Positions 55,211 through 64,000 of a stretch of 64,000 nucleotides of DNA are shown one piece after another. Under the pieces are notes generated by a model. The model had not been told where the DNA came from. It did no database searches and saw only the letters and a list, made by a program, of their open reading frames with translations. Numbering within the stretch: position 1 is the stretch's first letter; every line of letters begins with the position of its first letter. Both the position numbers and the translations under genes were made by a program. Location: NCBI GenBank assembly GCA_024195585.1, contig SWBL01000154.1, positions 1 to 64,000 on the forward strand. Direction: 5' to 3'. The DNA is from Aureobasidium sp. EXF-3400 (Eukaryota > Ascomycota > Dothideomycetes > Dothideales > Saccotheciaceae).

Positions 55211-56785
55211 TCAATAACTTTCTTGCTCAGAATAGCGTCGCAAGTAATCGCTCAATCCATTGCCAAAGTTCAGTGGCTCAACATCATCTAGACCACCTTC
55301 GCCTCTGAGCATGGGGCTAGTGCCGGAACCTCCTCGCCTCTGCTTTGCCAAGAGTGACGAGAGGCCATTGATGGAACCGGAAAACCATCCACTTTCGGTG
55401 TCGAAGCCAACATGCTCGAAGTCATCGGTTACATGAGACTCGACACTCTTATTCGGTACACTGGTTCCTGGAACGCGAAACTCGTAGATATCTGATGTCG
55501 ATGGAGACACTGAACCTGATGAGGCAATATCGCTACTGTCGAAGTTGTAATAGCCCCCTTCTTCACCTTCGAAGCCGCCTGCAGCTTCAGGGTATGAGGC
55601 GTCTTCCACTTCCTCATCAATTGGATCTAGTGGCATTTCGTCTTCTTCTGGTCCGGAGCCTGCTTGTGACAGCTGTTTGTTCAGACTGGCCAATACGTCT
55701 CGAAGGCGAGCTTTGCTTCGAGGATTTGAGATTTGGTCAAGCTGCAGCTCAGTTTCCTGAATCTTGGATACCAGCTCCGAGATGAGCTCCGAAGTAGGAC
55801 TTTGGGTACCAGCGGCCTGTGGCTCGGGTGTCACCTCTGCAGGTGGTGATGTAGATTCTTTGGCCAAGACGTCTCCGAAGCACTTTTCGAACTCTTTGAG
55901 TTGACCACGGTCAGTGATAGCGAAAACAATCTCCTTGATGCCTGGCCAGGACTCCGCCTTTCTGGTAGTACCAAGTATGACGCGTTTCCAGATCTTTGCG
56001 ACTTCGCGTACAGGGTTTCCATAAGCACCGCAACCCCAGGCTCCAAGAATGAGCTTTTCAGCTCCACGAGATTGCGCCATGCGAAGCACGCCACGCATCT
56101 TGTGTGTCACGAGTTCACGGTCACGGTCGCAATAACTCACACCACATGAGCAGCCGCCTTCGGCTTCCTCCTTCTCAGCAATGCGAGCACTGTTGGTCTC
56201 TGGGAATCGAATCATGGCCGCGCTGATGACATCAACGAAGAAACGTTCGCGTTTTGGTAGGTCTTCTGCTTCTGGTGTACTATCTCTGTGCACCAAAACA
56301 TCCTGAGTCACAACTCCGCCCACTTCCGGTAGCCGATAGAAGTCATCCCAGAGAGAAGCGTACAAGGTGGTACGCATGCAAAGAAATTCTTCGGAACTGG
56401 TTGCCCCGTCCAAAAATCCACCACCAGGGCGCAAAGGAGAGGCCATGTTTAGGATGCAGACATTTGTCGACCTGGTCGCTTGCTTTGAAGTCGCCAACGC
56501 AGCAGCAGATTGCCGGCGAGACGAGTGAGTTAGGCGACGAGCTGCAGTAAGAGAATCCGTGTTACAGAGTCTGATCGTCAAGTTTGATGTCGATGACTTG
56601 TCGGTGCCGCTTTCCGCTTTGGGATCGGTCGTCAAGACAGCATTGTGGACGCCATGTCTGGCCCTCGGACTCGACTTGAGAATATCCGGAATTACTTTGT
56701 TGACAGTATCCTTTGCCCTCTTGGCCCGATCGGAACGTCTGTTTGCCTGAGGAGTAACAACGACTGTTGGTTGCAGCCGTCCCAT
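55211..56785 (-). CDS. Microbial-type PARG-like protein (TIGR02452 / DUF2263)
   Basis: Single exon, 524 residues from the first ATG in frame (MGRLQPTVVVTPQ). The first 330 residues form the catalytic macrodomain-like fold: NMASPLRPGGGFLDGATSSEE holds the GGG loop (about 121-123) and the acidic pair E132/E133 at the place of the catalytic Glu residues of bacterial-type poly(ADP-ribose) glycohydrolases. LILGAWGCGAYGNPVREVA is the second phosphate-binding loop. The cysteine pair region GGCSCGVSYCDRD is also shared by fungal relatives. Residues 330-524 are acidic and low-complexity with a coiled-coil part (LISELVSKIQETELQLDQI). The expected chemistry is removal of ADP-ribose polymers, inferred from the fold; the usual QEE is SEE here. 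Confidence 0.8.
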   Translation of the reverse strand: MGRLQPTVVVTPQANRRSDRAKRAKDTVNKVIPDILKSSPRARHGVHNAVLTTDPKAESGTDKSSTSNLTIRLCNTDSLTAARRLTHSSRRQSAAALATSKQATRSTNVCILNMASPLRPGGGFLDGATSSEEFLCMRTTLYASLWDDFYRLPEVGGVVTQDVLVHRDSTPEAEDLPKRERFFVDVISAAMIRFPETNSARIAEKEEAEGGCSCGVSYCDRDRELVTHKMRGVLRMAQSRGAEKLILGAWGCGAYGNPVREVAKIWKRVILGTTRKAESWPGIKEIVFAITDRGQLKEFEKCFGDVLAKESTSPPAEVTPEPQAAGTQSPTSELISELVSKIQETELQLDQISNPRSKARLRDVLASLNKQLSQAGSGPEEDEMPLDPIDEEVEDASYPEAAGGFEGEEGGYYNFDSSDIASSGSVSPSTSDIYEFRVPGTSVPNKSVESHVTDDFEHVGFDTESGWFSGSINGLSSLLAKQRRGGSGTSPMLRGEGGLDDVEPLNFGNGLSDYLRRYSEQESY

Positions 56786-57820
56786 GATTGCTTTTCGTCC
56801 GGGAAGGATCCTTGGCAAGATATTTGGCTGGTAGCTTGTCGTGATCAAGAAATGAGTTGGAGGATACGACGAGTCCAGCAGCCAGGTAAAAGAAGGGAAC
56901 AGAGAAGAACGGGGAGTGACAAACAGGAAAATTAAGACAATGATGGGCGATTCAGCGAGTACTAGGCGTGTTGGCTGACGTTGGCAGGCCTGACATGTGA
57001 AAGTGTACTATATTAGCCAGATGACGTTCCAGCTCCACAGCCGAACAACGGAAGCATGTGCAAGCCGGTGAATACAGAGGAAGAGAGATGGTCAGATGGA
57101 GAATGGGATTCTGCGAGACGGTTGGTTGGAGAGCCGAAGGAAAAACGGAGAAGCACGAAGGGATGGACATGGGAGGAGAGACAAGTGACTGCATCACAAC
57201 TGCATGCGGCATCTTCGATGGATTGAACTCTGACCGTGGAAACGCCCACGCTGGACGCCAAGCTTAGCATGTGAAGATGCCGCAAGCGGGCCACGAGGAC
57301 GGATGTCGGCTCTAACGAACGCAAGACGCAGCATCAGAGTCGTGTGCGTAATCCCAAAGACCGTTTGTGCTCTTGACTCTGGAGCAATCGCGACAGAAAA
57401 ACATGTCTCAATTCCTTGCTGGCCTTCACCAAACTAAGCGTATTCAGAGGTGTGTTCACACACAATGGTTGGATTGAGTTTCGCACATCAGCGTCGGTAT
57501 ATAGTACCAATGTTCGCTAGCTGGTCCATATTGCGCTGCATAAACAGTTGGGCGGATTTAACCGATCTGGGAATACGACGCGCTGGCTCGGTAGGAGAGC
57601 GTTACAAGCACCTCATAGTTTGATTTGGAGCAGCACCCGATTTATCGATTGATACATCTCCAATTTTATTGGAGCCATTTGCTTTTGTTAGGTTAGGGCA
57701 CGCGAGGCACGGCGTGGACAAGTCGAGAACAGCGACGTGCGTCTCAGAGGTCGGCTGACGGCTACCTAATATCATCGTTGCTTATACTTGGTACCGTCCT
57801 CGTACACAATATTGGCCGAC
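56786..57820. promoter_or_regulatory. Divergent intergenic region between the PARG-like and TRS31 genes
   Basis: About one kilobase between the two start codons. Frames at 56952-57324 (minus) and 57058-57267 (plus) are small and without recognisable features. No RNA gene was identified. Confidence 0.5.
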
Positions 57821-58552
57821 ATGGCTACTCAGCAGCACCCGCAACAGCAACAATCGCTGCCGCAGCAGACACAGACGCAGTCCAATGCAGTGCCTGGGGC
57901 TGCCAGGCCGAGCTCGTACACAGCGCTGCCTCCACCGCCAACCTACACACCACTGCGCTATGCCAGTAATCGAAAGACCATCTACGACCGCAACCTCAAC
58001 CGAGCTCGCACATCCGAGTTGAGCCTGGCATCCTTTGCTCACCTCTTCAACACCCTGATTGCATACCACCAAGCTCGCGCGCCCTCTGTCTCGGACCTTG
58101 AGGCCAGGTTGGCCCAATCGGCATACCCCATAGGTGTCAAGCTGCTCGATCTGCTCCTGTTCCGCATGCCGCCCCGTACAGCCTCCCGACCGACTCGCTT
58201 GCTTGACCTCCTGCAATTCATACATACAACCTTGTGGCGCTCCTTGTTTGGTCGTCCTGCTGATGCTCTCGAGGCCAGCACTGGCAACAACAATGACTAT
58301 ATGATTGTGGACAACGATCCCCTTGTCAATACATACATCAGCATTCCCAAGGAGATGAGCCAGCTCAACTGCGCCGCCTTTGTCGGTGGCATCATTGAGG
58401 GTGTATGCGATGCTGCCGGTTTCTCGACAGACGGAGTTACAGCGCATTGGGCAGAAAACGATGAGCTCTGGCCATCCAAGACCATTTTCCTCGTCAAGTT
58501 CAAGCCTGAAGTGGTGGAAAGAGAAGAAGCACTCAAGGCTGGAGGCGGTTGA
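57821..58552 (+). CDS. TRS31: TRAPP complex subunit Trs31 (TRAPPC5)
   Basis: Single exon, 243 residues from MATQQHPQQQQ. A Gln/Pro-rich N-terminal 45 residues precede the conserved TRAPP (Bet3-superfamily) domain: KTIYDRNLNRARTSELSLAS, FAHLFNTLIAYHQ, IGVKLLDLLLFRM, LLDLLQFIHTTLWRSLFGR, then NCAAFVGGIIEGVCDAAGF and a closing strand with IFLVKF. Trs31 is a core subunit of TRAPP complexes, which act as exchange factors for Ypt1/Rab1 in ER-to-Golgi and autophagy traffic. Animal TRAPPC5 lacks the Gln-rich tail. The Gly-rich end (KAGGG) closes the protein. There is no intron. The next gene (LAS1) converges on it with 186 bp between stops. Confidence 0.92.
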   Translation: MATQQHPQQQQSLPQQTQTQSNAVPGAARPSSYTALPPPPTYTPLRYASNRKTIYDRNLNRARTSELSLASFAHLFNTLIAYHQARAPSVSDLEARLAQSAYPIGVKLLDLLLFRMPPRTASRPTRLLDLLQFIHTTLWRSLFGRPADALEASTGNNNDYMIVDNDPLVNTYISIPKEMSQLNCAAFVGGIIEGVCDAAGFSTDGVTAHWAENDELWPSKTIFLVKFKPEVVEREEALKAGGG

Positions 58553-58738
58553 TTCTTGATGTAAAGACTTGCTTCTTTACAACTATCGAGATGAAACGGT
58601 GAACATCAGCCCATAGAAAGGCTCAAGAATTACAGCCCTGGAATGGGATTTCCAACAGATCATCTCTAGAGCAAGCAGCTCCTCCTCAGAGGACTCTTCT
58701 CAGGCCGGCTGCTTTGCTTAGGCACTTATTCTGTCAGG

Positions 58739-60187
58739 TCAAGTTGACACGGTTCCGATCGGCACACTTTCCCACACGCCCGTCTCTCGCCGCCAACCCC
58801 CTTGCTCTGAAGGAACGTCTTCCATCTTCACGTCATCCGTCCTCTTTGTCTCCTTCGTTGCTCCTTCCTCAGCATCCTCATCGTGGTCACCCACTAAGGC
58901 ACTAGCTTCAACCAAACTCTTCCAAGTAGTTTGAACATCCGTCTCGGCATCCTCCAAAATTTCCTCGGCCAGTTCGTGACTCCATTGTGTGTTGGGATGT
59001 AGTATGCATTCTCTCAGTGCCAGGATCTCGAAAAGCTCGGGGCTTTCGCCACGCATTTCTAGCCAGCTATCGGAATCTAGCAGATGCATGATCCAGCGGT
59101 AGATGGCCCATTTGGTTGGGTCTGCTCTGTCCCGATCTTCGTCTGCGGTTTTCATTCTTGCGTTGTGGGCGATGGCTCGCTCAAAGAAGGCTTCTACAAA
59201 GAGCGAAGATCCCGATGCAAGCATGACCAAGAGTTCGTCCCAGATCAAGTAAGCGCCTTGGAGGGCCGAATCAGCAAGAGGGCCTCTTGTCCTGTAAAAA
59301 TAGATTAGCAAAGTAGAAAACGAAAAAGTTCAGTCAGATCACACATACTGTTTTAAAGAAGGTATAATCAAGCCCTCATCAATCAAGACCGATGCTACTT
59401 GGGTCCATTTTGCTGCTTCATCTTCGCCACGACATAAGTTTTGACAATGCTGTTGTGTTTCGAGTAATGAGCTGGCGACGTCCTTTGCCTTTGCTTTGCT
59501 CTTTAGTGCCGTGACCCTGCGTGATCTGAACTTTTTGAGATACTCGGTAGCCTCGGATCTTACGGCCGCCAGAGACTCGAGATCGACTTGGCTTGCAGCT
59601 TCCTCGCCAGCTTCAGCTTCCCAGGCGTCTTGAGGCAGTTTTGCCCAGTACACACCCCAGAGCCAATTGACTGCTTCACGAGCACTGCGGACAAGTCTCG
59701 CAAGACCAGGCAAATCTTCGTGTGCGACTTCATGGCGGAGTTCCACAAAGTGTGGAGGTAGGCCGATAGACCTGGCGACATCAAACATGCTCTGACCGGG
59801 TCCATTTCTGTGGCGTCCCAGATCGGCAAATCCAGTCACGAATCTGGAAAGTGCGGTAGTGTAGGCGGCTCTGAGAGCAAACGACGAAGCAGTACCATTG
59901 ACGACGCCCTGAAGTGGCCATTCTGAAGGATCGGTGGTGGAAGAGGCTTGACGTAGGCTGGAGGTTGAGAATTGAGCGTGAAGAAGCATGGCGTCCATTA
60001 GAAGAGCTGTGCTTTCGACTGCATGAGGAACGTTGCCTCTTTGTTTCCAGGCTGCAACTGTAGCGATGGCATGGCTTTGCTCTGCTGGTGTTGAAGGGCT
60101 GTAGAGGCCATGGCGAACATTCAAAAGGTCGGCATGGCTGCGCCAGGGTGTGACAAAGTGGTTTCGCTGTATTGGGTGGGGAGGCAT
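58739..60187 (-). CDS. LAS1: Ribosome biogenesis endoribonuclease LAS1
   Basis: Two exons (60187-59349, 59291-58739) encode 463 residues. The N-terminal HEPN domain begins with FVTPWRSHADLLNVRHGLYS and contains the nuclease signature R151-x4-H156 in LRHEVAHEDLPGL, followed by AREAVNWLWGVYW. Las1 with the kinase Grc3 cuts the ITS2 spacer of pre-rRNA, and the R-x4-H motif forms the composite active site of the dimer. The 57-bp intron (59348-59292) joins SLKQ to TRGPLADSALQGAYL. The C-terminal half is helical (LIWDELLVMLASGSSLFVEA) and ends in an acidic, Lys/Glu-rich tail with a Trp-containing end, where Las1 proteins usually bind Grc3. Confidence 0.9.
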
Positions 60188-61495
60188 GTTGGAAGCCTTT
60201 TTTGTTTCTGTTCCAGTTTTCTATTTGCAATTGATTCTTCCTGATGTGCCTAGATATCGAAAATCAGTATGATAAACAATACAAAACTGGTTATCGACTT
60301 TGTAGTCTTTTCTGCTCCGAAAACCAACATGAGACTTCAAGCATGTCAAGCGATCGCACACGAAATACAATCCTCTTGACATTTTGAATACCGTACTCGG
60401 ATTCCAACAAGATCTATTGTCTTTGATATTTCCACGTTGATTTTTCGCTTTTTTTCTTCCCCAGAAAAGTCTGCTGAGGTGGTCTGCAAATTGCAGTAAA
60501 GTGTATCATGAAAAGATGACTTACCCTTACTAATTATAGTCGTTCGTTTGCTTGTTCCTTCGAAATCAGAAAAGAGAGATGTTCCAAGGTCTAGATACTG
60601 ACGTTGCCCTTGACAAGAGTGGTTGTTCAGTTAAGGTCGTTCGTTTGCGCTTTCAAGTCCGCAATGAGTCCGTGCGGCACAGCTCTTCTTCGACAGGCAA
60701 TCACGAACCCGACTTTCTGTTCTAATTGACGGACCACGTTCCTATGAGTAACAGATTACAACGAGCCAGTCAATCTTCTGTCCTCCCCGTATGCTAAAGT
60801 ATGTAACGCATGCAGCTATAACAATGCGTAATACTATAGGGATTAGGACAGTGCCCATTGAGAGGCGGCAATTTATCGACTCTCTGTGGCCACGCCTCCA
60901 TTCCCGAACACATTCGTGCATTTTTATAGTGTGTACCTTGCTCTTTACTCTAGTGGGAGTACAAAGGAAGTTACAGACTTCTGCACACGGGGATGGTAGA
61001 TCTGTATGATCGAGCAACTGCTCTCTATGACCGACTCACTTGACTGGCGAGTGGCTGCATATCTTGGCACAAGACGCACAATTGCTCTTCACATGACCAT
61101 CTTTCATTATGACAACTCTGACCACCAAAGCTCTGCGGTGTTGAAAGTCCTGCACAAGGCGTCTCTCCTTGACAAAGCCACTCTGAATCTCGTTTTCGTC
61201 GTGGCTTTTCTTGCTGTAAATCAGGCGTAAGCCTTTGTCTATGGGTACATACGGTACGAATAATCACAAGCTAGGGTAATGAGTATGAATCGTAGCATGA
61301 AGTCGGTTGCGAGGCTAGGTCTATGCCACGTGTAACTCCACAAACGTTATCAACAGGTCAATCGCTCCTTCTTTGAAGCCAGCAGCATCAGTTGCCTGAT
61401 CTCGCTCATGCAGTGGATTTCATCTTAAGAGAAACCAATCCCTCATACTCGAATAACAGTCTCACCACACTCGAATCTGATACCACTGCACAAAC
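60188..61495. promoter_or_regulatory. Divergent intergenic region between LAS1 and PAL
   Basis: 1.3 kb with no recognisable gene. The frame at 60742-61017 (minus) is unremarkable. The region should contain the PAL promoter; I could not assign specific sites. Confidence 0.5.
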
Positions 61496-63777
61496 ATGGA
61501 ACCATTGTCGGAGCAAGACATTTCTACTGCAGATGCTCGCCTCCTGATCAGCTCAACCGTGTTAGCCTGGAATGCCATCGAAAAATTGCTCCAGGATGAA
61601 CACTGCATCATCGATGGGCGTTCGCTGAACATCTCCACTGTCGTTGCTGTGGCCAAGTCAGTCTGATCTTGTCCTTATTCTACAGATCATGTTCGTTTGA
61701 CTGTGAACTTCAGATATGGAATATTGACACAGATATCGATCGACACTGAGATCGACAAAAGCATGAAGGACAGCGTCAGTATGCTGAGAAACCATCTAGA
61801 TTCAGGCCATCTTGTCTACGGTGAGCCATGCCCTTGACCGTATTCTTGCCCAGCAGATCCTGACCAGCGACGACAGGCGTCTCCACGGGATTCGGCGGGA
61901 GTGCAGATACAAGGACCGATCATCTGGAGGATCTCCAACGAGCACTTGTTCAGTACCAAAACTCTGGAGTGCTTACGAGCTACGATATCGGCCGCCCTCA
62001 GAATGCATCATTGACAGACCATCCTCTTCACTCGCGAGATCTCGACCTGAGGTTCAGCACAAACTCAATGCCAACGAGCTGGGTAAGAGCAAGTATGCTT
62101 ATCAGATGCAATTCCATCATCCGGGGACACTCTGGTGTACGACTCTGCGTGGCACAGATCATCCTTCAGCTCCTCAATAAGAACATCATCCCGGTTGTAC
62201 CACTCAGAGGCAGCATCTCGGCCAGTGGAGACTTGAGTCCTCTCTCATACATTGCTGGAGCCATAGAAGGCTCTCCAGACATCTATGTAAGGCTCGCTGA
62301 TGGCAACATATCGTCGGCGGCAGAGGCATTGAAGGATGCTTGCATCGAGCCTGTCATCTTTCGACCCAAGGAAGGTCTGGGTCTTTTGAACGGAACAGCA
62401 TTTTCTGCTGCGACGGCATCTCTTGCCTTGCATCAGTCTCGAGAGATTGCAATTCTATCGCAAGTTCTGACTGCAATGAGCGTCGAAGCCTTGCAGGGAT
62501 CTGCAGAACCTTTCTGGCCTCAAATTGCAAGGATGCGCCCTCATCCTGGTCAGATCGAGTCCGCTACCAATATCCTCTCCTTTCTACAAAGTTCAAAGTT
62601 AGCAAAGTGTGTCAGATCGCCAAAGGATACAAAAATGACTGGTCTTTATCAGGATCGTTATGCCCTGAGAACTGCATCCCAGTGGATTGGACCCCAAATT
62701 GAGGATCTTATTCTTGCCACTTCTCAGATCAATACTGAGCTTAACTCCACTACCGACAATCCATTGATGGACGTTGAGTCGGACCACGTTCTCCACGGAG
62801 GCAATTTTCAAGCAGCTGTGGTGACTTCTACCATGGATAGGACTCGCCTTTGCTTGGAACGATTGGGGAAGATGCTCTTCTCTCAGGCAACAGAGGTCAT
62901 CAATCCAATGCTCAACGGTGGATTGCCAGCAAACTTGTGTGCAGATGAACCGTCATTGTCATTCACATGCAAGGGCATTGATATCAATATGGCTTCGTAT
63001 CAAGCCGAGCTAGGCTTTCTTGCCAATCCTGTTGGAAATCACGTTCAGTCAGCCGAGATGCATAATCAAGCCATCAACAGTCTGGCCCTAATCTCTTCAA
63101 GATACACGTTCCAAGCACTTGACACAATCTACTTGATGGCGGCTGCCCATTTGTTCGTCCTCTGTCAAGCCCTTGACCTGCGTGTATTACAGAACGAGTT
63201 TTTGAAGTCCGTGGAGGCAGAAGTCGAAAATCTTGATTGGTATACCAGCATACAAGCGCCCAAGGAGTTGAACAACATCCTAAAAGACGCAGTCTACACA
63301 CGCATCAAGTCTGTATGGACTACTACAAATACCGCTGATCTCGACCAACGATGCAAAGTCACTGCTAATTCTGTCATGCCGGATATCATCAACACATTTG
63401 CCAAAGCTCCACCTGGCATATCTATCGAGTCTACTAAACTGGTAGAATTCACGACAGAATTACAAGCTCAGATGAAAACTCAGTACGAACGTAGTAGACA
63501 AAGCCTATTCGACAAACATCAGACAGTCACTCCGACATTTCTAGGAAATGCAGCCAAGCGTATGTACAAGTTCGTTCGGGGCGACCTGGGTGTAAAATTG
63601 CATCGAGGTTTGATCGAATATCCTACGCAGCCGGTTCCTCCGGGTATTAAGGTAGATGAACCGCGCAGAAATATTGGCAGCAGAGTCAGTGTCATTTATG
63701 AAGCTTTGAGGGGTGGACGTGGAAGTGCGGTGCTTATGGCAATTGTTGAAGAGAGTTTGAGAGAGAAGGAGACTTGA
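61496..63777 (+). CDS. PAL: Phenylalanine ammonia-lyase
   Basis: Three exons (61496-61656, 61714-61820, 61877-63777) encode 722 residues, the usual fungal length. The enzyme removes ammonia from phenylalanine to give cinnamate. The MIO prosthetic group forms from Ala205-Ser206-Gly207 in LRGSISASGDLSPLSYIAG. The catalytic Tyr is Y89 in VYGVSTGFGGSADTRT, where the second intron splits the Gly codon. Other family motifs are RGHSGVR, NGTAFSAATASLA, NTELNSTTDNPLMD and NHVQSAEMHNQAINSLAL. The selectivity position, by alignment with yeast PAL (EHQLCGV), reads QYQNSGV, so His is replaced by Tyr116 and Gln117 is kept. Introns are 57 and 56 bp. Flanking genes give no sign of a phenylpropanoid cluster. 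Confidence 0.93.
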
Positions 63778-64000
63778 GTTGCAGAAGCAAAGCCAGTGAC
63801 TGAGGATGTTGCTACGAAACATGCTAACTTGAAGCCTGATGACATGGGAGATAGAGATATATCGATGGGAAATGCTAGACGATGACTGTTAACTACACGC
63901 ACTGCTAACTCAAGCTTGCTCCATACAACTTCTGCTTGAAGAGTAATATGTAATCGAGAAAAGTGGGCGCACTGAAGGAAAGAACGGCCAAGGAAGCACA

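Noticed and set aside
56952..57324. Two overlapping minus-strand frames between the PARG-like and TRS31 genes
   Set aside because: No recognisable content and located in a divergent promoter.
1..64000. CRISPR arrays, rRNA genes, intact transposons or a secondary-metabolite cluster
   Set aside because: No regularly spaced repeats, no rRNA-like sequence, no transposase or reverse transcriptase frame, and no polyketide or peptide synthase gene were seen. PAL and the Rua1-type gene are far apart and not part of a cluster.

Overview
The window is nuclear DNA of a filamentous ascomycete (Pezizomycotina). Genes are dense and lie on both strands. Introns are almost all 46-66 bp, with GT..AG ends and CTRAY-type branch sites. 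The gene set is typical of this group: a PRO1/NosA-type Zn2Cys6 regulator, the Ecm11 family, Sec39, HIS2 of the PHP type, Gvp36-like BAR protein and a fungal phenylalanine ammonia-lyase. I lean towards Dothideomycetes but cannot prove the class from this sequence.

Layout. 1-187: N-terminus of a minus-strand gene that runs off the left edge, followed by about 5.7 kb in which I find no convincing gene. 5.9-12.3 kb: ECM11-like (-), F-box protein (+), ALKBH6-like dioxygenase (-), Par14-type parvulin (+), ferric reductase (-). 12.3-14.2 kb: no gene seen. 14.2-21.7 kb: branchpoint-bridging protein BBP/SF1 (+), SEC39 (+), Rua1-type zinc-finger protein (-). 23.1-30 kb: sugar transporter (+), a degenerate region with a broken Ulp1/SENP-like peptidase relic (-), DHCR24-like FAD oxidoreductase (-), RRN11-like Pol I factor (-). 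30.4-32.6 kb: RING-H2 ligase (+). 32.6-36.3 kb: no gene seen. 36.3-49.2 kb: PRO1-like regulator (+), BAR protein (-), HIS2 (+), RBR ubiquitin ligase (-), a small membrane/coiled-coil protein (+), gamma-glutamylcyclotransferase (-), FKBP12 (+), 3-hydroxyisobutyrate-dehydrogenase-like enzyme (-). 49.7-63.8 kb: N-acetylglutamate synthase (+), OAC1 carrier (-), SWD2 (+), PARG-like protein (-), TRS31 (+), LAS1 (-), phenylalanine ammonia-lyase (+).

There is no biosynthetic cluster, CRISPR array, rRNA, recognisable tRNA or intact transposon. Most genes are unrelated housekeeping genes, and many sit in head-to-head pairs sharing 200-600 bp promoters (ECM11/F-box, ALKBH6/parvulin, RRN11/RING, BAR/HIS2, GGCT/FKBP, HIBADH/NAGS, OAC1/SWD2). 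Two genes belong to amino-acid biosynthesis (HIS2, NAGS), three to membrane trafficking (SEC39, TRS31, BAR) and several to RNA or chromatin work (BBP, LAS1, RRN11, SWD2).

The observations most worth following are these. (1) A long, branch-site-rich intron lies in the gene for the branchpoint-binding protein itself, with an upstream acceptor that would give a premature stop. (2) FKBP12 and the ALKBH6-like gene both have an in-frame upstream ATG that adds a mitochondrial-looking leader. (3) A peptidase relic is broken exactly at the oxyanion-hole Gln codon. (4) An RBR ligase carries a hydrophobic hairpin inside its IBR region.

All gene models were spliced by eye from reading frames and splice signals. 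Every multi-exon model given as a CDS sums to a whole number of codons, but none was checked against transcripts or a database.
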